Assembly (NCBI RefSeq): GCF_030693625.1
Contig: NZ_JAUYAF010000066.1
Span: 1 to 64,000 of the forward strand
Source: Phenylobacterium sp.
GTDB taxonomy: Bacteria > Pseudomonadota > Alphaproteobacteria > Caulobacterales > Caulobacteraceae
Length of the DNA: 64,000 nt
Reading direction: 5' to 3'
The notes beneath the pieces were generated by a model that was given only the letters and a program-made list of their open reading frames with translations, was not told the DNA's origin and ran no database searches. A program made the position numbers and the translations under genes. This document shows positions 16,933 to 26,303 of this stretch, piece after piece; positions within the stretch are counted from its first letter, which is position 1; every line of letters begins with the position of its first letter.

Positions 16933-18234
16933 ATGCACGTTACGATGATTGGCACCGGCTATGTAGGCCTGGTGAGTGGGGCCTGCTTCGCCGACTTCGG
17001 CCATGACGTCATCTGCATCGACAAGGATGCCGGCAAGATCGAGCGCCTGAAGGCTGGCGGCATCCCGATCTACGAGCCGGGTCTCGACGTGCTGGTGGCC
17101 CAGAACGTCAAGGCCGGCCGTCTGTCCTTCGACACCGAGGCCGCCGAGGCGGTGGCCAAGGCCGACGCGGTGTTCATCGCCGTGGGCACGCCCTCGCGCC
17201 GCGGCGACGGCCATGCCGACCTTTCCTATGTCTACGCCGCCGCCGAGGAGATCGCCGGCCTGCTGGACGGCTTCACCGTGATCGTCACCAAGTCCACCGT
17301 GCCGGTCGGCACCGGCGACGAGATCGAGCGCATCATCAAGGCCAAGCGCCCCGACGCCCAGTTCGCCGTGGTCTCCAATCCGGAGTTCCTGCGCGAAGGC
17401 GCGGCCATCGAGGACTTCAAGCGTCCCGACCGCGTGGTGGTGGGTCTGGAGGACGAGCGCGCCCGGCCGGTTATGACCGAGCTCTACCGCCCGCTCTATC
17501 TGAACGAGACCCCCATCGTCTTCACCAGCCGCCGCACCAGCGAGCTGATCAAGTACGCGGCCAACGCCTTCCTGGCCCTGAAGATCACCTACATCAACGA
17601 GATCGCCGACCTCTGCGAGGCGCTGGGCGCCGACGTGCAGCAGGTGGCCAAGGGCATCGGCCTCGATAAGCGGATCGGCGGCAAGTTCCTCAACGCAGGC
17701 CCTGGCTATGGCGGCTCCTGCTTCCCGAAGGACACCCTGGCCCTGGTGCGCACCGCCACCGACGCCGGCAGCCCCGTGCGGCTGATCGAGACCACGGTGG
17801 AGATCAACGACGCCCGCAAGAAGGCCATGTCCGGCAAGGTCGCCAAGGCCCTCGACGGCGACCTGACCGGCAAGACCGTCGGGGTCCTGGGCCTGACCTT
17901 CAAGCCCAACACCGACGACATGCGCGACGCCCCCGCCCTCGACATCCTCCCGGCCCTGCAGGCCCTCGGCGCCAAGGTTCAGGCCTATGACCCCGAGGGG
18001 GAAGAGGCCAAGCACATGCTGAAGGATGTGGACTTCAAGTCCGACGCCTACGAGGCGGCGACCGGCGCCGACGTCCTGGTGATCATCACCGAATGGGATC
18101 AGTTCCGGGCGCTGGACCTGGATCGCATCAAGGGCCTGATGAAGACCCCGACTCTGGTGGACCTGCGCAATATCTATAAGCCCGAGGACATTCGCTCGCG
18201 GGGCTTCAAGTACGCCTCCATCGGGCGCGCGTAG
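16933..18234 (+). CDS. ugd: UDP-glucose 6-dehydrogenase
   Basis: 433 residues. It oxidises UDP-glucose twice with NAD to UDP-glucuronate for capsule, LPS or holdfast-type polysaccharides. The NAD-binding N-terminus is MIGTGYVGLVSGACFADFG, the catalytic cysteine lies in GPGYGGSCFPKD, and the C-terminal domain starts near LGLTFKPNTDDMRDAPALD. Two adjacent ATG codons occur (16930 and 16933); GGGGGT at 16922-16927 is better spaced for the second. A short inverted repeat (GGCGAGC/GCTCGCC) follows the stop but lacks a U-run. Confidence 0.93.
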   Translation: MHVTMIGTGYVGLVSGACFADFGHDVICIDKDAGKIERLKAGGIPIYEPGLDVLVAQNVKAGRLSFDTEAAEAVAKADAVFIAVGTPSRRGDGHADLSYVYAAAEEIAGLLDGFTVIVTKSTVPVGTGDEIERIIKAKRPDAQFAVVSNPEFLREGAAIEDFKRPDRVVVGLEDERARPVMTELYRPLYLNETPIVFTSRRTSELIKYAANAFLALKITYINEIADLCEALGADVQQVAKGIGLDKRIGGKFLNAGPGYGGSCFPKDTLALVRTATDAGSPVRLIETTVEINDARKKAMSGKVAKALDGDLTGKTVGVLGLTFKPNTDDMRDAPALDILPALQALGAKVQAYDPEGEEAKHMLKDVDFKSDAYEAATGADVLVIITEWDQFRALDLDRIKGLMKTPTLVDLRNIYKPEDIRSRGFKYASIGRA

Positions 18235-18292
18235 CTCAGGGCGAGCGACGCTCGCCGGGCGTCGCGGCAAGGATCGGGTGAACCTGCGGCGT

Positions 18293-18445
18293 CTAGCTCA
18301 GCAGGTTGAAGAGTACCGTTCCGATCCAGAGCGCACCGGCCCAGAAGGCGACGGCGAGGAGCGCGACGAAGGCGAGGCTGGCGATCGAGCTGGTCGCCCG
18401 GATCGGCCCTCGCGTCGCGCCCGCGATAACGGGACTACGCTGCAT
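18293..18445 (-). CDS. 50-residue single-pass membrane protein
   Basis: Small gene between ugd and glmM on the opposite strand. The ATG at 18445 has a strong ribosome site (GGGAGGACAC before ATG). The protein starts MQRSPVIAGATRGPI, then has one hydrophobic helix of about 25 residues (ASLAFVALLAVAFWAGALW...) and ends FNLLS. The strong ribosome site, positive N-terminus and uniform helix argue for a real product. Family not recognised; orientation with N-terminus inside is likely. Confidence 0.65.
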   Translation of the reverse strand: MQRSPVIAGATRGPIRATSSIASLAFVALLAVAFWAGALWIGTVLFNLLS

Positions 18446-18632
18446 GTGTCCTCCCAAGGACTGTCTTCTTTTCCTGCCGGGGCCGGTCGAGCGGCCCCAA
18501 CATTACGAAGCTGACATGAATTCTCGGAGTTGAACAGCCTGGGAAACCCTTTGTTCAGCTTGCCGCGGGGCGCGGGCCTTCAAATAGGCGTGTAGCAGGT
18601 TCGTTCTGCGCAGTTGCAGACCGGGCCGGAAC

Positions 18633-19985
18633 TCAGGCCGCGGCCTTCTTCACCGCGCCGACGATGTCCTTGATGACGTCGCGGACCAGCTTCTCGTCGT
18701 CGGCCTCGGCCATGACCCGGATCAGGGGCTCGGTGCCCGAGGCGCGGACCACCAGGCGCCCCGTGCCCGCCAGGCGCACCTCCGCGGCGGCCAACACCTT
18801 CTTGACCTGCTCGTCCTCCAGCGGCTTGCCGCCGGCGAAACGCACGTTCTCCAGGCGCTGGGGCACCGGCTCGAACTGGTGGGCCAGTTCGCTCATCGGC
18901 TTGTCGGCCAGTTTCAGCACCGCCAGCACCTGCAGCGCCGCCAGAAGGCCGTCGCCCGTGGTGGAGAAGTCCGACAGGATCATATGGCCCGACTGCTCGC
19001 CCCCCAGGTTGAAGCCGCCCTCGCGCATGCGCACCATCACCGCCCGATCGCCCACCGCGGTGCGTTCCAGCTTCAGGTCCCGCGCCGCCAGGAAGCGCTC
19101 CAGGCCAAGGTTCGACATCACCGTGGCCACCACCCCGCCGCCGCTCAGGCGGTCGCGCTTGGCCCAGTTGTCGGCGATCAGGGCCATGATCTGGTCGCCA
19201 TCGACAACGTGGCCCTTCTCGTCGCAGATCAGCAGGCGGTCCGCGTCGCCATCCAGGGCGATGCCGATATCGGCGCGATACTCGCGCACCGCCCGGACCA
19301 TGGCCTCAGGATGGGTGGAGCCGCATTCCTCGTTGATATTGGTGCCGTTCGGATCGACCCCGATCTTGATGACCTCGGCGCCCAGTTCGTACAGCACCAC
19401 CGGCGCCACCTTATAGGCTGCGCCATGGGCGCAATCGATCACCACCCGCAGGCCCGCCAGGCTCATGCGGCGCGGGAAGGTGGCCTTGGCGATCTCCACA
19501 TAGCGCGCCTGGCTGTCGTCCACCCGCGACACCCGGCCCAGCGCCGTGGGCGCCGCCAGGCCCTCGGCCAGGGGCTGGTCCATCAGGGCCTCGATCTCCA
19601 GCTCACGCGCGTCCGACAGCTTGTAGCCGTCGGGGCCGAACAGCTTGATGCCGTTGTCGATGAAGGCGTTGTGAGAGGCCGAGATCATCACGCCAAGGTC
19701 GGCCCGAAGGGAGCGGGTCATCATGGCCACGCCCGGGGTCGGCATCGGCCCCAGCAGGCGCACGTCCATGCCCACGCTGGCGAACCCGGCCACCAGGGCA
19801 GGCTCCACCATGTAGCCCGAGAGCCGGGTGTCCTTGCCGATCACCACCATGTGACGGCGATCGTCCTGCGACATGAACAACTTGCCCGCGGCCAGCCCGA
19901 CGCGTAGCGCCACCTCGGCGGTCATCGGGTGGCTATTGGCCTGACCGCGAATGCCGTCAGTTCCGAAATAGGCGCGTTTTGTCAT
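18633..19985 (-). CDS. glmM: phosphoglucosamine mutase
   Basis: 450 residues. It converts glucosamine-6-phosphate to glucosamine-1-phosphate on the route to UDP-GlcNAc for peptidoglycan and lipid A. It opens with [12 protein letters not shown], has the phosphoserine loop [18 protein letters not shown], the metal loop [10 protein letters not shown], and GGEQSGHMI and [12 protein letters not shown] near the end. Full length. It is divergent from glmS, the preceding enzyme of the same pathway, across 125 bases that presumably hold both promoters. Confidence 0.96.
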   Translation of the reverse strand: MTKRAYFGTDGIRGQANSHPMTAEVALRVGLAAGKLFMSQDDRRHMVVIGKDTRLSGYMVEPALVAGFASVGMDVRLLGPMPTPGVAMMTRSLRADLGVMISASHNAFIDNGIKLFGPDGYKLSDARELEIEALMDQPLAEGLAAPTALGRVSRVDDSQARYVEIAKATFPRRMSLAGLRVVIDCAHGAAYKVAPVVLYELGAEVIKIGVDPNGTNINEECGSTHPEAMVRAVREYRADIGIALDGDADRLLICDEKGHVVDGDQIMALIADNWAKRDRLSGGGVVATVMSNLGLERFLAARDLKLERTAVGDRAVMVRMREGGFNLGGEQSGHMILSDFSTTGDGLLAALQVLAVLKLADKPMSELAHQFEPVPQRLENVRFAGGKPLEDEQVKKVLAAAEVRLAGTGRLVVRASGTEPLIRVMAEADDEKLVRDVIKDIVGAVKKAAA

Positions 19986-20028
19986 CAGGAGGCAGCTCTC
20001 GAAACGATACGAAACTGAGATTTAGTCG

Positions 20029-20059
20029 ACGCCGCGTTTGCGAATGCTAAAGGCGGCGT
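20029..20059. promoter_or_regulatory. inverted repeat in the glmM-glmS divergent region
   Basis: ACGCCGC (20029-20035) and GCGGCGT (20053-20059) can pair around a 17-base loop, 52 bases before glmS. It could be a leader hairpin or an operator. No glmS ribozyme core is visible and none is expected in this phylum. Confidence 0.35.
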
Positions 20060-20110
20060 GGGCTTTCAAAGATTATTGCGCCTTCGTTTGACAAAAGGAA
20101 CCTCGGGTCC

Positions 20111-21928
20111 ATGTGCGGCATCATCGGTATTGTCGGGACGGCCCCGGTTCAGGATCGTCTTCTGGAGAGTCTGAAGCGGCTGGAGTACCGCGGCTATGAC
20201 TCCGCGGGCATCGCCGGCGTCGTCGGCGGCAAGGTCGAGCGCCGCCGCGCCAAGGGCAAGATCCGCGCCCTTGAGGACGTGCTGGCCGCCCAACCCCTGA
20301 AGGCCATGGTCGGCATCGGCCATACCCGCTGGGCCACCCATGGCGCGCCCACCGAGGCCAACGCCCACCCGCACCAAGCGGGCAAGGTGACGCTGGTCCA
20401 CAACGGCATCATCGAGAACTTCGCCGAGCTGCGCCGCGAACTGGAGGCCAAGGGCCGCAGCTTCGAGAGCCAGACCGACACCGAGGTCATCGCCCACCTG
20501 CTGGACACCAACCTCGCTGCCGGCCTGGAACCCCTGGCCGCCCTGAAGGCCACCCTGGACCGCCTGCACGGCGCCTACGCCATCGCCGTCCTGATCGAGG
20601 GCCGCGAGGACCTGATCCTGGGCGCGCGGCGCGGCAGCCCGCTGGTGGTGGGCTACGGTTCGGGAGAGATGTTCCTGGGCTCAGACGCCCTGGCGGTCGG
20701 CCCCTTCACCACCCGCATCGCCTATCTGGAAGAGGGCGACTATGTCGCCATCGACCACAGCTCAGCCTCGATCTTCAACGAGCTCGGCCAGGCCGTGACC
20801 CGCGAGATGCGTGTCGTCTCCCCGTCCGCGGCCCTGGTGGAGCGCGGCAACTACCGGCACTTCATGGAAAAGGAGATCCATGACCAGCCCGACGCCTGCC
20901 AGCACACCCTCTCGGCCTATCTCGACCCGGTCAGCGGCAAGGCCACGGCGCCCGGCGGCGTGGACTTCGCCAAGGTCGACCGCATCCAGATCATCGCCTG
21001 CGGCACGGCCTTCTATGCCGGCCTGATCAGCCGCTACCTGTTCGAGCGCCTGGCCCGCATCCCTGTCGATGTCGAGGTGGCCTCGGAGTTCCGCTACCGC
21101 GAGCCGCCGGTGACGCCGGGCACGCTGGCCATCGTCGTCTCCCAGTCGGGCGAGACCGCCGATACGCTGGCCGCCCTGCGCTGGTGCAAGGGCCAGGGCC
21201 TGCAGACCGCCGCCGTGGTCAATGTCCACGAGTCCACCATGGCCCGCGAGGCCGACGTGCTGTTCCCCACCCATGCGGGTCCCGAGATCGGGGTGGCCTC
21301 GACCAAGGCCTTCACCAGCCAGGTCGCGGCGCTGACCGCGCTCGCCATCGCCGCCGGCGCGGCGCGCGGCATGTTCGACGCCGCCGAGGAGGCGCGCCTC
21401 TCCAGGCTGCTGCTGGAGGCGCCGCGCCTGATCGCCCAGTCCATCGCCGTGGAGGACGCCATCCGCGCCCTGGCGCCCGACCTCGCCAAGGCCCGCGACG
21501 TGCTCTATTTCGGCCGTGGTGCCATGTCGGCCCTGGCCCTGGAAGGCGCGCTGAAGCTGAAGGAGATCAGCTACATCCATGCCGAGGGCTACGCCGCCGG
21601 CGAGCTGAAGCACGGCCCCATCGCCCTGATCGACGAGGCCACACCGGTGATCGTCATCGCCCCCAGCGACGCGCTTTACGAAAAGACCATGTCCAACATG
21701 AGCGAGGTGATGGCGCGCGGCGGGCCGATCATCCTGTTCACCGACGCGGAGGGCGCGCAGAACGCGCCGGCCGGGGTGAAGGTGATCGTCGTTCCCACCT
21801 GCGATCCCCTGGTGGCGCCCCTGGTGTTTTCCGCTCCTATCCAGCTGCTGGCCTATCATGTGGCCGTCCAGAAGGGCGCCGACGTCGACCAGCCCCGCAA
21901 CCTCGCCAAGTCGGTCACCGTCGAGTAG
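20111..21928 (+). CDS. glmS: glutamine-fructose-6-phosphate aminotransferase (isomerizing)
   Basis: 605 residues. It makes glucosamine-6-phosphate from fructose-6-phosphate and glutamine, the entry to amino-sugar synthesis. The glutaminase nucleophile is Cys2 in MCGIIGIVG, with YRGYDSAGIAG and GIGHTRWATHG typical of the class II amidotransferase half. The isomerase half has two SIS domains (IIACGTAFYAGLIS; SQSGETADTLAAL; YFGRGAMSALALEGALKLKE). It ends with NLAKSVTVE, the family's usual C-terminus. The ribosome site AAAGGAA is 12 bases upstream. Paired head-to-head with glmM. Confidence 0.96.
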   Translation: MCGIIGIVGTAPVQDRLLESLKRLEYRGYDSAGIAGVVGGKVERRRAKGKIRALEDVLAAQPLKAMVGIGHTRWATHGAPTEANAHPHQAGKVTLVHNGIIENFAELRRELEAKGRSFESQTDTEVIAHLLDTNLAAGLEPLAALKATLDRLHGAYAIAVLIEGREDLILGARRGSPLVVGYGSGEMFLGSDALAVGPFTTRIAYLEEGDYVAIDHSSASIFNELGQAVTREMRVVSPSAALVERGNYRHFMEKEIHDQPDACQHTLSAYLDPVSGKATAPGGVDFAKVDRIQIIACGTAFYAGLISRYLFERLARIPVDVEVASEFRYREPPVTPGTLAIVVSQSGETADTLAALRWCKGQGLQTAAVVNVHESTMAREADVLFPTHAGPEIGVASTKAFTSQVAALTALAIAAGAARGMFDAAEEARLSRLLLEAPRLIAQSIAVEDAIRALAPDLAKARDVLYFGRGAMSALALEGALKLKEISYIHAEGYAAGELKHGPIALIDEATPVIVIAPSDALYEKTMSNMSEVMARGGPIILFTDAEGAQNAPAGVKVIVVPTCDPLVAPLVFSAPIQLLAYHVAVQKGADVDQPRNLAKSVTVE

Positions 21929-22022
21929 CGGGCGCGCAAACGACGCGTCGCGGCGGTTCGTCACAAGGCGGTAATGGATTTCGTGCGTTGGGTCCTCTAG
22001 GCAAAGGCCGACGGAGGACTGC

Positions 22023-22892
22023 ATGACGAAACCTGTGCGCAAGGCTGTGCTTCCCGTGGCGGGTCTGGGGACCCGGGTGCTTCCCGGCGCCAAGACCACG
22101 CCGAAGAACATGCTGAACATCTTCGACCGCCCGATCCTCTCCTATGTGGTGGAGGAAGCGCGCGCCGCGGGGATCGAGCACATCGTCTTCGTCACCGGTC
22201 GCGGCCAGGGCGCCATCGAGGACTATTTCGACTCCAATCCCGAGATCGAAGGGGCGCTGGAAGCCAAGGGCAAGACCGACATCCTCGCCGAGGTCCGCGC
22301 CGACCTGCCGCGTCCCGGCGGCATGAGCTTCGTGCGCCAGATGGCGCCCCTCGGCCTCGGCCACGCCGTCTGGTGCGCCCGCCACATCATCGGCGACGAG
22401 CCCTTCGCCGTCATGCTGCCCGACATGCTGATGGCCGCCGAGGTCCCGGCCCTGGCCCAGGCCGTGGCGTCCTACGAGCAGGTGGGCGGGAACATCATCG
22501 CCGTGGAGCCCTGCCCCGAGGGCGAGGCCCACAAGTACGGGATCGTGGCCCTCGACGGCCAGGACGGGCGGCTGAACCGCATGACCGGCATGGTGGAGAA
22601 GCCGGCCCCTGGGACCGAGCCCTCGAACCTGTTCATCTCCGGCCGCTACATCCTGCAGCCGGAAATCTTCGAGCTGCTGGAGCGCCAGGGCAAGGGGGCC
22701 GGCGGCGAGATCCAGCTCACCGACGGCATGGTGCAGCTGATGAAGACCCAGACCTTCCACGCCCTGGAATATGACGGCGTCACCTACGACTGCGGCGACA
22801 AGATCGGCCTGTTGCGGGCCAATGTCGCCTTCGCCCTGCGCCGGCCCGAGTTCGCCGATGCGGCCCGCGCCGCCATCCAGGCTCTGCTCTAG
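22023..22892 (+). CDS. galU: UTP-glucose-1-phosphate uridylyltransferase
   Basis: 289 residues. It joins UTP and glucose-1-phosphate to UDP-glucose, the substrate of the Ugd encoded 5 kb upstream. The nucleotide-binding start is AGLGTRVLPGAKTTPKNML, followed by VEEARAAGIEHIVFVTGRG and the active-site region VMLPDMLMA. VEKPAPGTEPSNL and the C-terminal YDCGDKIGLL are also standard. A strong GGAGGA ribosome site precedes the ATG. The downstream SDR gene begins 12 bases after the stop, so they are probably one transcript. Confidence 0.95.
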   Translation: MTKPVRKAVLPVAGLGTRVLPGAKTTPKNMLNIFDRPILSYVVEEARAAGIEHIVFVTGRGQGAIEDYFDSNPEIEGALEAKGKTDILAEVRADLPRPGGMSFVRQMAPLGLGHAVWCARHIIGDEPFAVMLPDMLMAAEVPALAQAVASYEQVGGNIIAVEPCPEGEAHKYGIVALDGQDGRLNRMTGMVEKPAPGTEPSNLFISGRYILQPEIFELLERQGKGAGGEIQLTDGMVQLMKTQTFHALEYDGVTYDCGDKIGLLRANVAFALRRPEFADAARAAIQALL

Positions 22893-22904
22893 GAGACCTG
22901 AGCC

Positions 22905-23765
22905 TTGCGCCTCTTCGTCTTTGGTTACGGCTTTTCCGCCCGCGCCTTGGCGAAACGCCTCATGCCGCAAGGCTGGACCGTGGCGGCGACGTTCCGCGAC
23001 CATGGCGGGTCGGAACGCCTGGCTGCCGAGGGGATCGAGCCCGTCCCGGTGGCCGACCCCGACGCCATCGCCGCCCAGATGAGGGCGGCCCAGGCCATCC
23101 TGATCACCGCCCCGCCGACCGACCATGGCTGCCCTGCCCTGCCGGCCCTGGTGCGCCCCATGGCCCGAGCCGGCGCCTTCCCCGACTGGATCGGCTACCT
23201 CTCCACCACCGGGGTCTATGGCGATCGGCGCGGGGGCTGGGTGTTCGAGGACAGCCGCCTGGCCGCCCAGTCCACCGAGGGCGCCCGCCGGGTCGGCGCC
23301 GAGCGCGACTGGCTCGAGGTGGGCCGGGGCATGGGCCTGACCGTCACCATCCACCGCCTTCCCGGCATCTACGGCCCCGGCCGTTCAGCCTTCGACCGCT
23401 TGCGGGAGGGCCGCGCACGCCGCGTGTCAGCGCCCGGCCAGGTGTTCAGCCGCATCCATGTGGATGACCTGGCGGCCGGGCTGGAGGCCTCCATCGCCCG
23501 CCCCCGCGCCGGCGGAATCTACAATCTCTGCGACGACGAACCAGCCCCCAACAGCCAGGTGGTGGCGCACGCCGCCAAGCTGCTGGGCATCGCGCCGCCA
23601 CCTGAGGAAACCCTCGACCTAGAGGCCCTCACCCCCTCGGCGCGGCGATTTTACGCCGAGACCAAGCGGGTCTCCAATGCGCTCGCCAAGGCCGAACTGG
23701 GCTGGCTGCCGCGCTACCCGACGTACCGTGAGGGCCTGGCGGCGATCCTGGCGGCCGGCGGCTAG
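22905..23765 (+). CDS. SDR-family NAD(P)-dependent epimerase/dehydratase-like protein
   Basis: 286 residues from a TTG start at 22905. The Rossmann motif is FVFGYGFSARALAK, with a YeeZ-like pattern rather than the classical epimerase GxxGxxG. LSTTGVYGDRRGGWVFED and LPGIYGPGRSAFDRL are family blocks; the Tyr in the usual YxxxK is not clearly present, so catalysis is uncertain. It follows galU closely and so might act on a nucleotide sugar, but the YeeZ group has no proven reaction. The gene ends by overlapping the stop of the convergent hydrolase gene by four bases. Confidence 0.78.
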   Translation: MRLFVFGYGFSARALAKRLMPQGWTVAATFRDHGGSERLAAEGIEPVPVADPDAIAAQMRAAQAILITAPPTDHGCPALPALVRPMARAGAFPDWIGYLSTTGVYGDRRGGWVFEDSRLAAQSTEGARRVGAERDWLEVGRGMGLTVTIHRLPGIYGPGRSAFDRLREGRARRVSAPGQVFSRIHVDDLAAGLEASIARPRAGGIYNLCDDEPAPNSQVVAHAAKLLGIAPPPEETLDLEALTPSARRFYAETKRVSNALAKAELGWLPRYPTYREGLAAILAAGG

Positions 23766-24988
23766 TGGGCCAAGCCCGGGCGTAGGTCCGCCGGTTCCGG
23801 CCAGGCTTGCGAAGCGTCCGGAGCCGCGGCGCGGACGCCGGCGCCAAGGTCGCGGGTGGCGCTCGGCTGCACCGAAAGGGCGAATTCCGCGATCATGTCG
23901 TTGTACAGGTCGGCCCGCTCCATGGGGCCCAGGTGGTTGACGTCCTCCACCACCTTCAGCTGGGCGCGGGGGTTCTCCCCCGACATCACGCCGCTGGCCT
24001 CCAGCTTGGTGATGATGTCCTTGTCGCCGCCGATCACCAGGATCGGCACGGTGCAGCGGGCCAGGGCGCCGGTGGCGTCCCAGTTCAGCATGGCTAGGTT
24101 GCCCTTCATCTGCACCGAGGGCGGGTTGCGGGTGACCAGCAGGGTGACGTGCTCCAGCTGGCTGGCGGTGACGAAGTCGCCGAACCCCAGGCGGTTGGCC
24201 ATGTGCGCCGAGCCGCTGAGATAGCTCTGCCAGGCGCTCAGCCAGACCAGGGGGTGCAACCACTTGGCCAGGTGCATGGCCGGTTCCAGCACTGGCTTCT
24301 GCAGCGCGCGGAGCAGGCCGCTGAAAACCATGGTCTTCAGCGGGTTGGTATAGGTGGTGTTCAGCAGCACCACGCCGGCCACCCGGTTCAGCAGCTCGGG
24401 ATGGTCGCGGACCAGGGTCTGAATGGTCATGCCGCCGATGCTGTGCCCCACCAGGACCACGGGGCCTCCCGGGGTCGCGCGCAGCAGCCCGCCCAGGTCG
24501 GCGGCGAAGTCGGGCAGGCAGACCTGCCGGTTGGCGGCCAAGCGCGACTTGCCCAGCCCCGGCAGGTCCCAGGCGATCACCCGGAAACGGTCGGAGAGGT
24601 CCTGCTTGGCGTAGTTCCAGAAGGTGCTGTCCATGCCCCAGCCGTGGGTGAACAGGATGGCCGGCGCGCCGGCCGGGCCATGGGTCTCCACATAGAGCTC
24701 GGCGCCCGTGGCGCCTGGCGTGACCTTGCCGTCAGAGCGGACCGCGCGGCTGGGCCGGGTGTCGCGGTGGGTGAGCAGGGGCAGGACCAGGAAGCGACCG
24801 AGGGAGGACCAGGCCAGCAGGCCAAGTCCGGTCCAGAGCCGCCAGGCTTCCCGGGCGCGATAGATGTCGCCCTGGGCGTCGAGGAGCCAGGGGGCGTCGT
24901 ACCAGCTCCACAGCAGATAGCCGCTGGTCACCAGGACGGCGAGGGAGAGCAGGGAGGTGAGAAGCCGAAGGATAGACAGCAGCGCCAT
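23762..24988 (-). CDS. membrane-anchored alpha/beta hydrolase
   Basis: 408 residues from the ATG at 24988. The first part has one or two hydrophobic helices (SILRLLTSLLSLAVLVTSGYLLW and LWTGLGLLAWSSL) that anchor it in the membrane. The hydrolase domain then starts near residue 95. Its nucleophile elbow is VLVGHSIGGMT, the preceding strand is FTHGWGMDSTFW, the acid lies in VIGGDKDIITKLE and the base is His in VEDVNHLGPMERAD. A longer frame reaches 25105 but adds a charged non-signal region. Substrate unknown; lipid or ester hydrolysis at the membrane is likely. Confidence 0.82.
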   Translation of the reverse strand: MALLSILRLLTSLLSLAVLVTSGYLLWSWYDAPWLLDAQGDIYRAREAWRLWTGLGLLAWSSLGRFLVLPLLTHRDTRPSRAVRSDGKVTPGATGAELYVETHGPAGAPAILFTHGWGMDSTFWNYAKQDLSDRFRVIAWDLPGLGKSRLAANRQVCLPDFAADLGGLLRATPGGPVVLVGHSIGGMTIQTLVRDHPELLNRVAGVVLLNTTYTNPLKTMVFSGLLRALQKPVLEPAMHLAKWLHPLVWLSAWQSYLSGSAHMANRLGFGDFVTASQLEHVTLLVTRNPPSVQMKGNLAMLNWDATGALARCTVPILVIGGDKDIITKLEASGVMSGENPRAQLKVVEDVNHLGPMERADLYNDMIAEFALSVQPSATRDLGAGVRAAAPDASQAWPEPADLRPGLAH

Positions 24989-25155
24989 GGCACGGATCCG
25001 ATAGGAGAGAGTCCCTCGACCAACACCGGCAGGGCCCGCCTGTTCCGCCCCATCTGCCTGTTTCGGCGCGGGTTTTCCGCTGTCCGGACACCTTTTTCCT
25101 GTCACACGGGCGCGACATAGGCTTGGCTGGCGTCGCGCCAGCTTCTGAGACCACC

Positions 25156-25488
25156 ATGACCGAGCCCGGACGACTGAAGAAAAGCGAATCCCTGGAGATT
25201 CGGATTCCCTATCCCACCAAGGAGGCCTTCATGGCCCGCTGCCGCGCCGACGGCCGCTCGGCCAGCGAGGCCCTGCGCGCCTTCATCGACCAGCAGCTCG
25301 AGGCGCCGGCCAAGCCCCGTTCCCCCCGCAAGGGTCTGCGTCTTGTCGTCGGCGCCGCCATCGCCGCGGCGGTGGGCGCCGCGGCCCTGCCCTCGCTGGC
25401 CCGGCCCAGCCTGGGCGCCGCACAGTTCGACCGCATCGACGCCGACCATGACGGCGTCCTCAGCCGCGCCGAGTACGCCGCCCGCTAG
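25156..25488 (+). CDS. small fusion protein: ribbon-helix-helix-like segment, membrane helix, EF-hand
   Basis: 110 residues with an unusual order. Residues 10-48 (SLEIRIPYPTKEAFMARC, SASEALRAFIDQQLE) look like a ribbon-helix-helix DNA-binding unit: one strand and two helices. Residues 58-82 form a membrane helix (GLRLVVGAAIAAAVGAAALP). Residues 95-106 are a canonical EF-hand loop (DADHDGVLSRAE) with Asp, Asp, Asp, Gly and Glu in the calcium positions. If the helix spans the membrane with the N-terminus inside, calcium outside could be linked to a DNA- or protein-binding head inside. The topology is inference. The stop overlaps the stop of lepB by four bases. Confidence 0.72.
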   Translation: MTEPGRLKKSESLEIRIPYPTKEAFMARCRADGRSASEALRAFIDQQLEAPAKPRSPRKGLRLVVGAAIAAAVGAAALPSLARPSLGAAQFDRIDADHDGVLSRAEYAAR

Positions 25489-26240
25489 TCCAGGCGGTGG
25501 AAGGCGCGGCTCGCGTCGAACCGCATCACCCAGGTCCAGGGCTTGAAGATCGAGGCCCCGCCCTTCCACGACAGCATGATGAAGCGCGCCTTGCCCACCA
25601 GGTTCTGCGCCGGGACGTAGCCCACCCCCAGCTCCTGCGGCCAGCGGCTGTCCAGGGAGTTGTCGCGGTTGTCGCCCATCGTGAAGTAATGGCCCCGCGG
25701 CACCACGAAGACCTCGGTGTCATCGCCCGGGTGGCCGGGCTCGCGATCGAAGGTGACGTAGCTGCGGCCGTTCGGCTTGGGCTCGGCGTACTGCATCACC
25801 CGCACCCACGGAGCGCCGGGGTCCTCGATCATGCCCAGCGGCCGGCGCGGGGTGGCCCTGCCGTTGACGAAGACCTGGCCGCCCGCCACCCGGATGCGGT
25901 CGCCGGGCAGGCCGATCAGCCGCTTGATGTAAGTGACGCTCTTGTCGCGAGGCAGGTGAAAGACCACCACATCGCCGCGTTGAGGCGCCTTGCCCAGGAT
26001 CCGTCCCCGGAACAGCGGCGGGCTGAACGGGATGGAGTGGGCGCTCCAGCCATAGTCGTACTTGGAGACGATGATGTAGTCGCCCTTCAGCAGGGCGGGC
26101 TGCATGGACTCCGAGGGGATCGTGAAGGGCTGGAAGAAGATGACCCGCAGCACCAGGGCGAGCAGCAGGGCGGCGGCCACCGTCTTGGCGATCTCGATGA
26201 ACTCGGAGGCGGCGGTCTTGGGAACGTGCTGGCTTGTCAT
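25485..26240 (-). CDS. lepB: signal peptidase I
   Basis: 251-residue membrane protease that removes signal peptides from Sec and Tat substrates. One N-terminal transmembrane helix (TVAAALLLALVLRVIFFQP) is followed by the catalytic serine in IPSESMQPALL and the lysine in VTYIKRLIGLPGDRI. The C-terminal box GDNRDNSLDSR is complete. The ATG at 26240 is preferred; a TTG at 26279 would add 13 residues with no better ribosome site. The next hydrolase gene lies upstream on the same strand, 63 bases away. Confidence 0.92.
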   Translation of the reverse strand: MTSQHVPKTAASEFIEIAKTVAAALLLALVLRVIFFQPFTIPSESMQPALLKGDYIIVSKYDYGWSAHSIPFSPPLFRGRILGKAPQRGDVVVFHLPRDKSVTYIKRLIGLPGDRIRVAGGQVFVNGRATPRRPLGMIEDPGAPWVRVMQYAEPKPNGRSYVTFDREPGHPGDDTEVFVVPRGHYFTMGDNRDNSLDSRWPQELGVGYVPAQNLVGKARFIMLSWKGGASIFKPWTWVMRFDASRAFHRLD

Positions 26241-26303
26241 GGCGTCGGTCTGAGCCACTTCCGCCGCCAGGGCGATCAAAGTCCTGTCCGGACAGGCCGC
26301 TTC

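Noticed and set aside
20029..20110. glmS ribozyme-like control of glmS
   Set aside because: No ribozyme core is visible; only one small stem is present and the ribozyme belongs to other phyla.
20762..22120. Long minus-strand frame opposite glmS and galU
   Set aside because: It is the antisense shadow of two clear genes in high-GC DNA, with His/Gly/Arg-rich text and no family.
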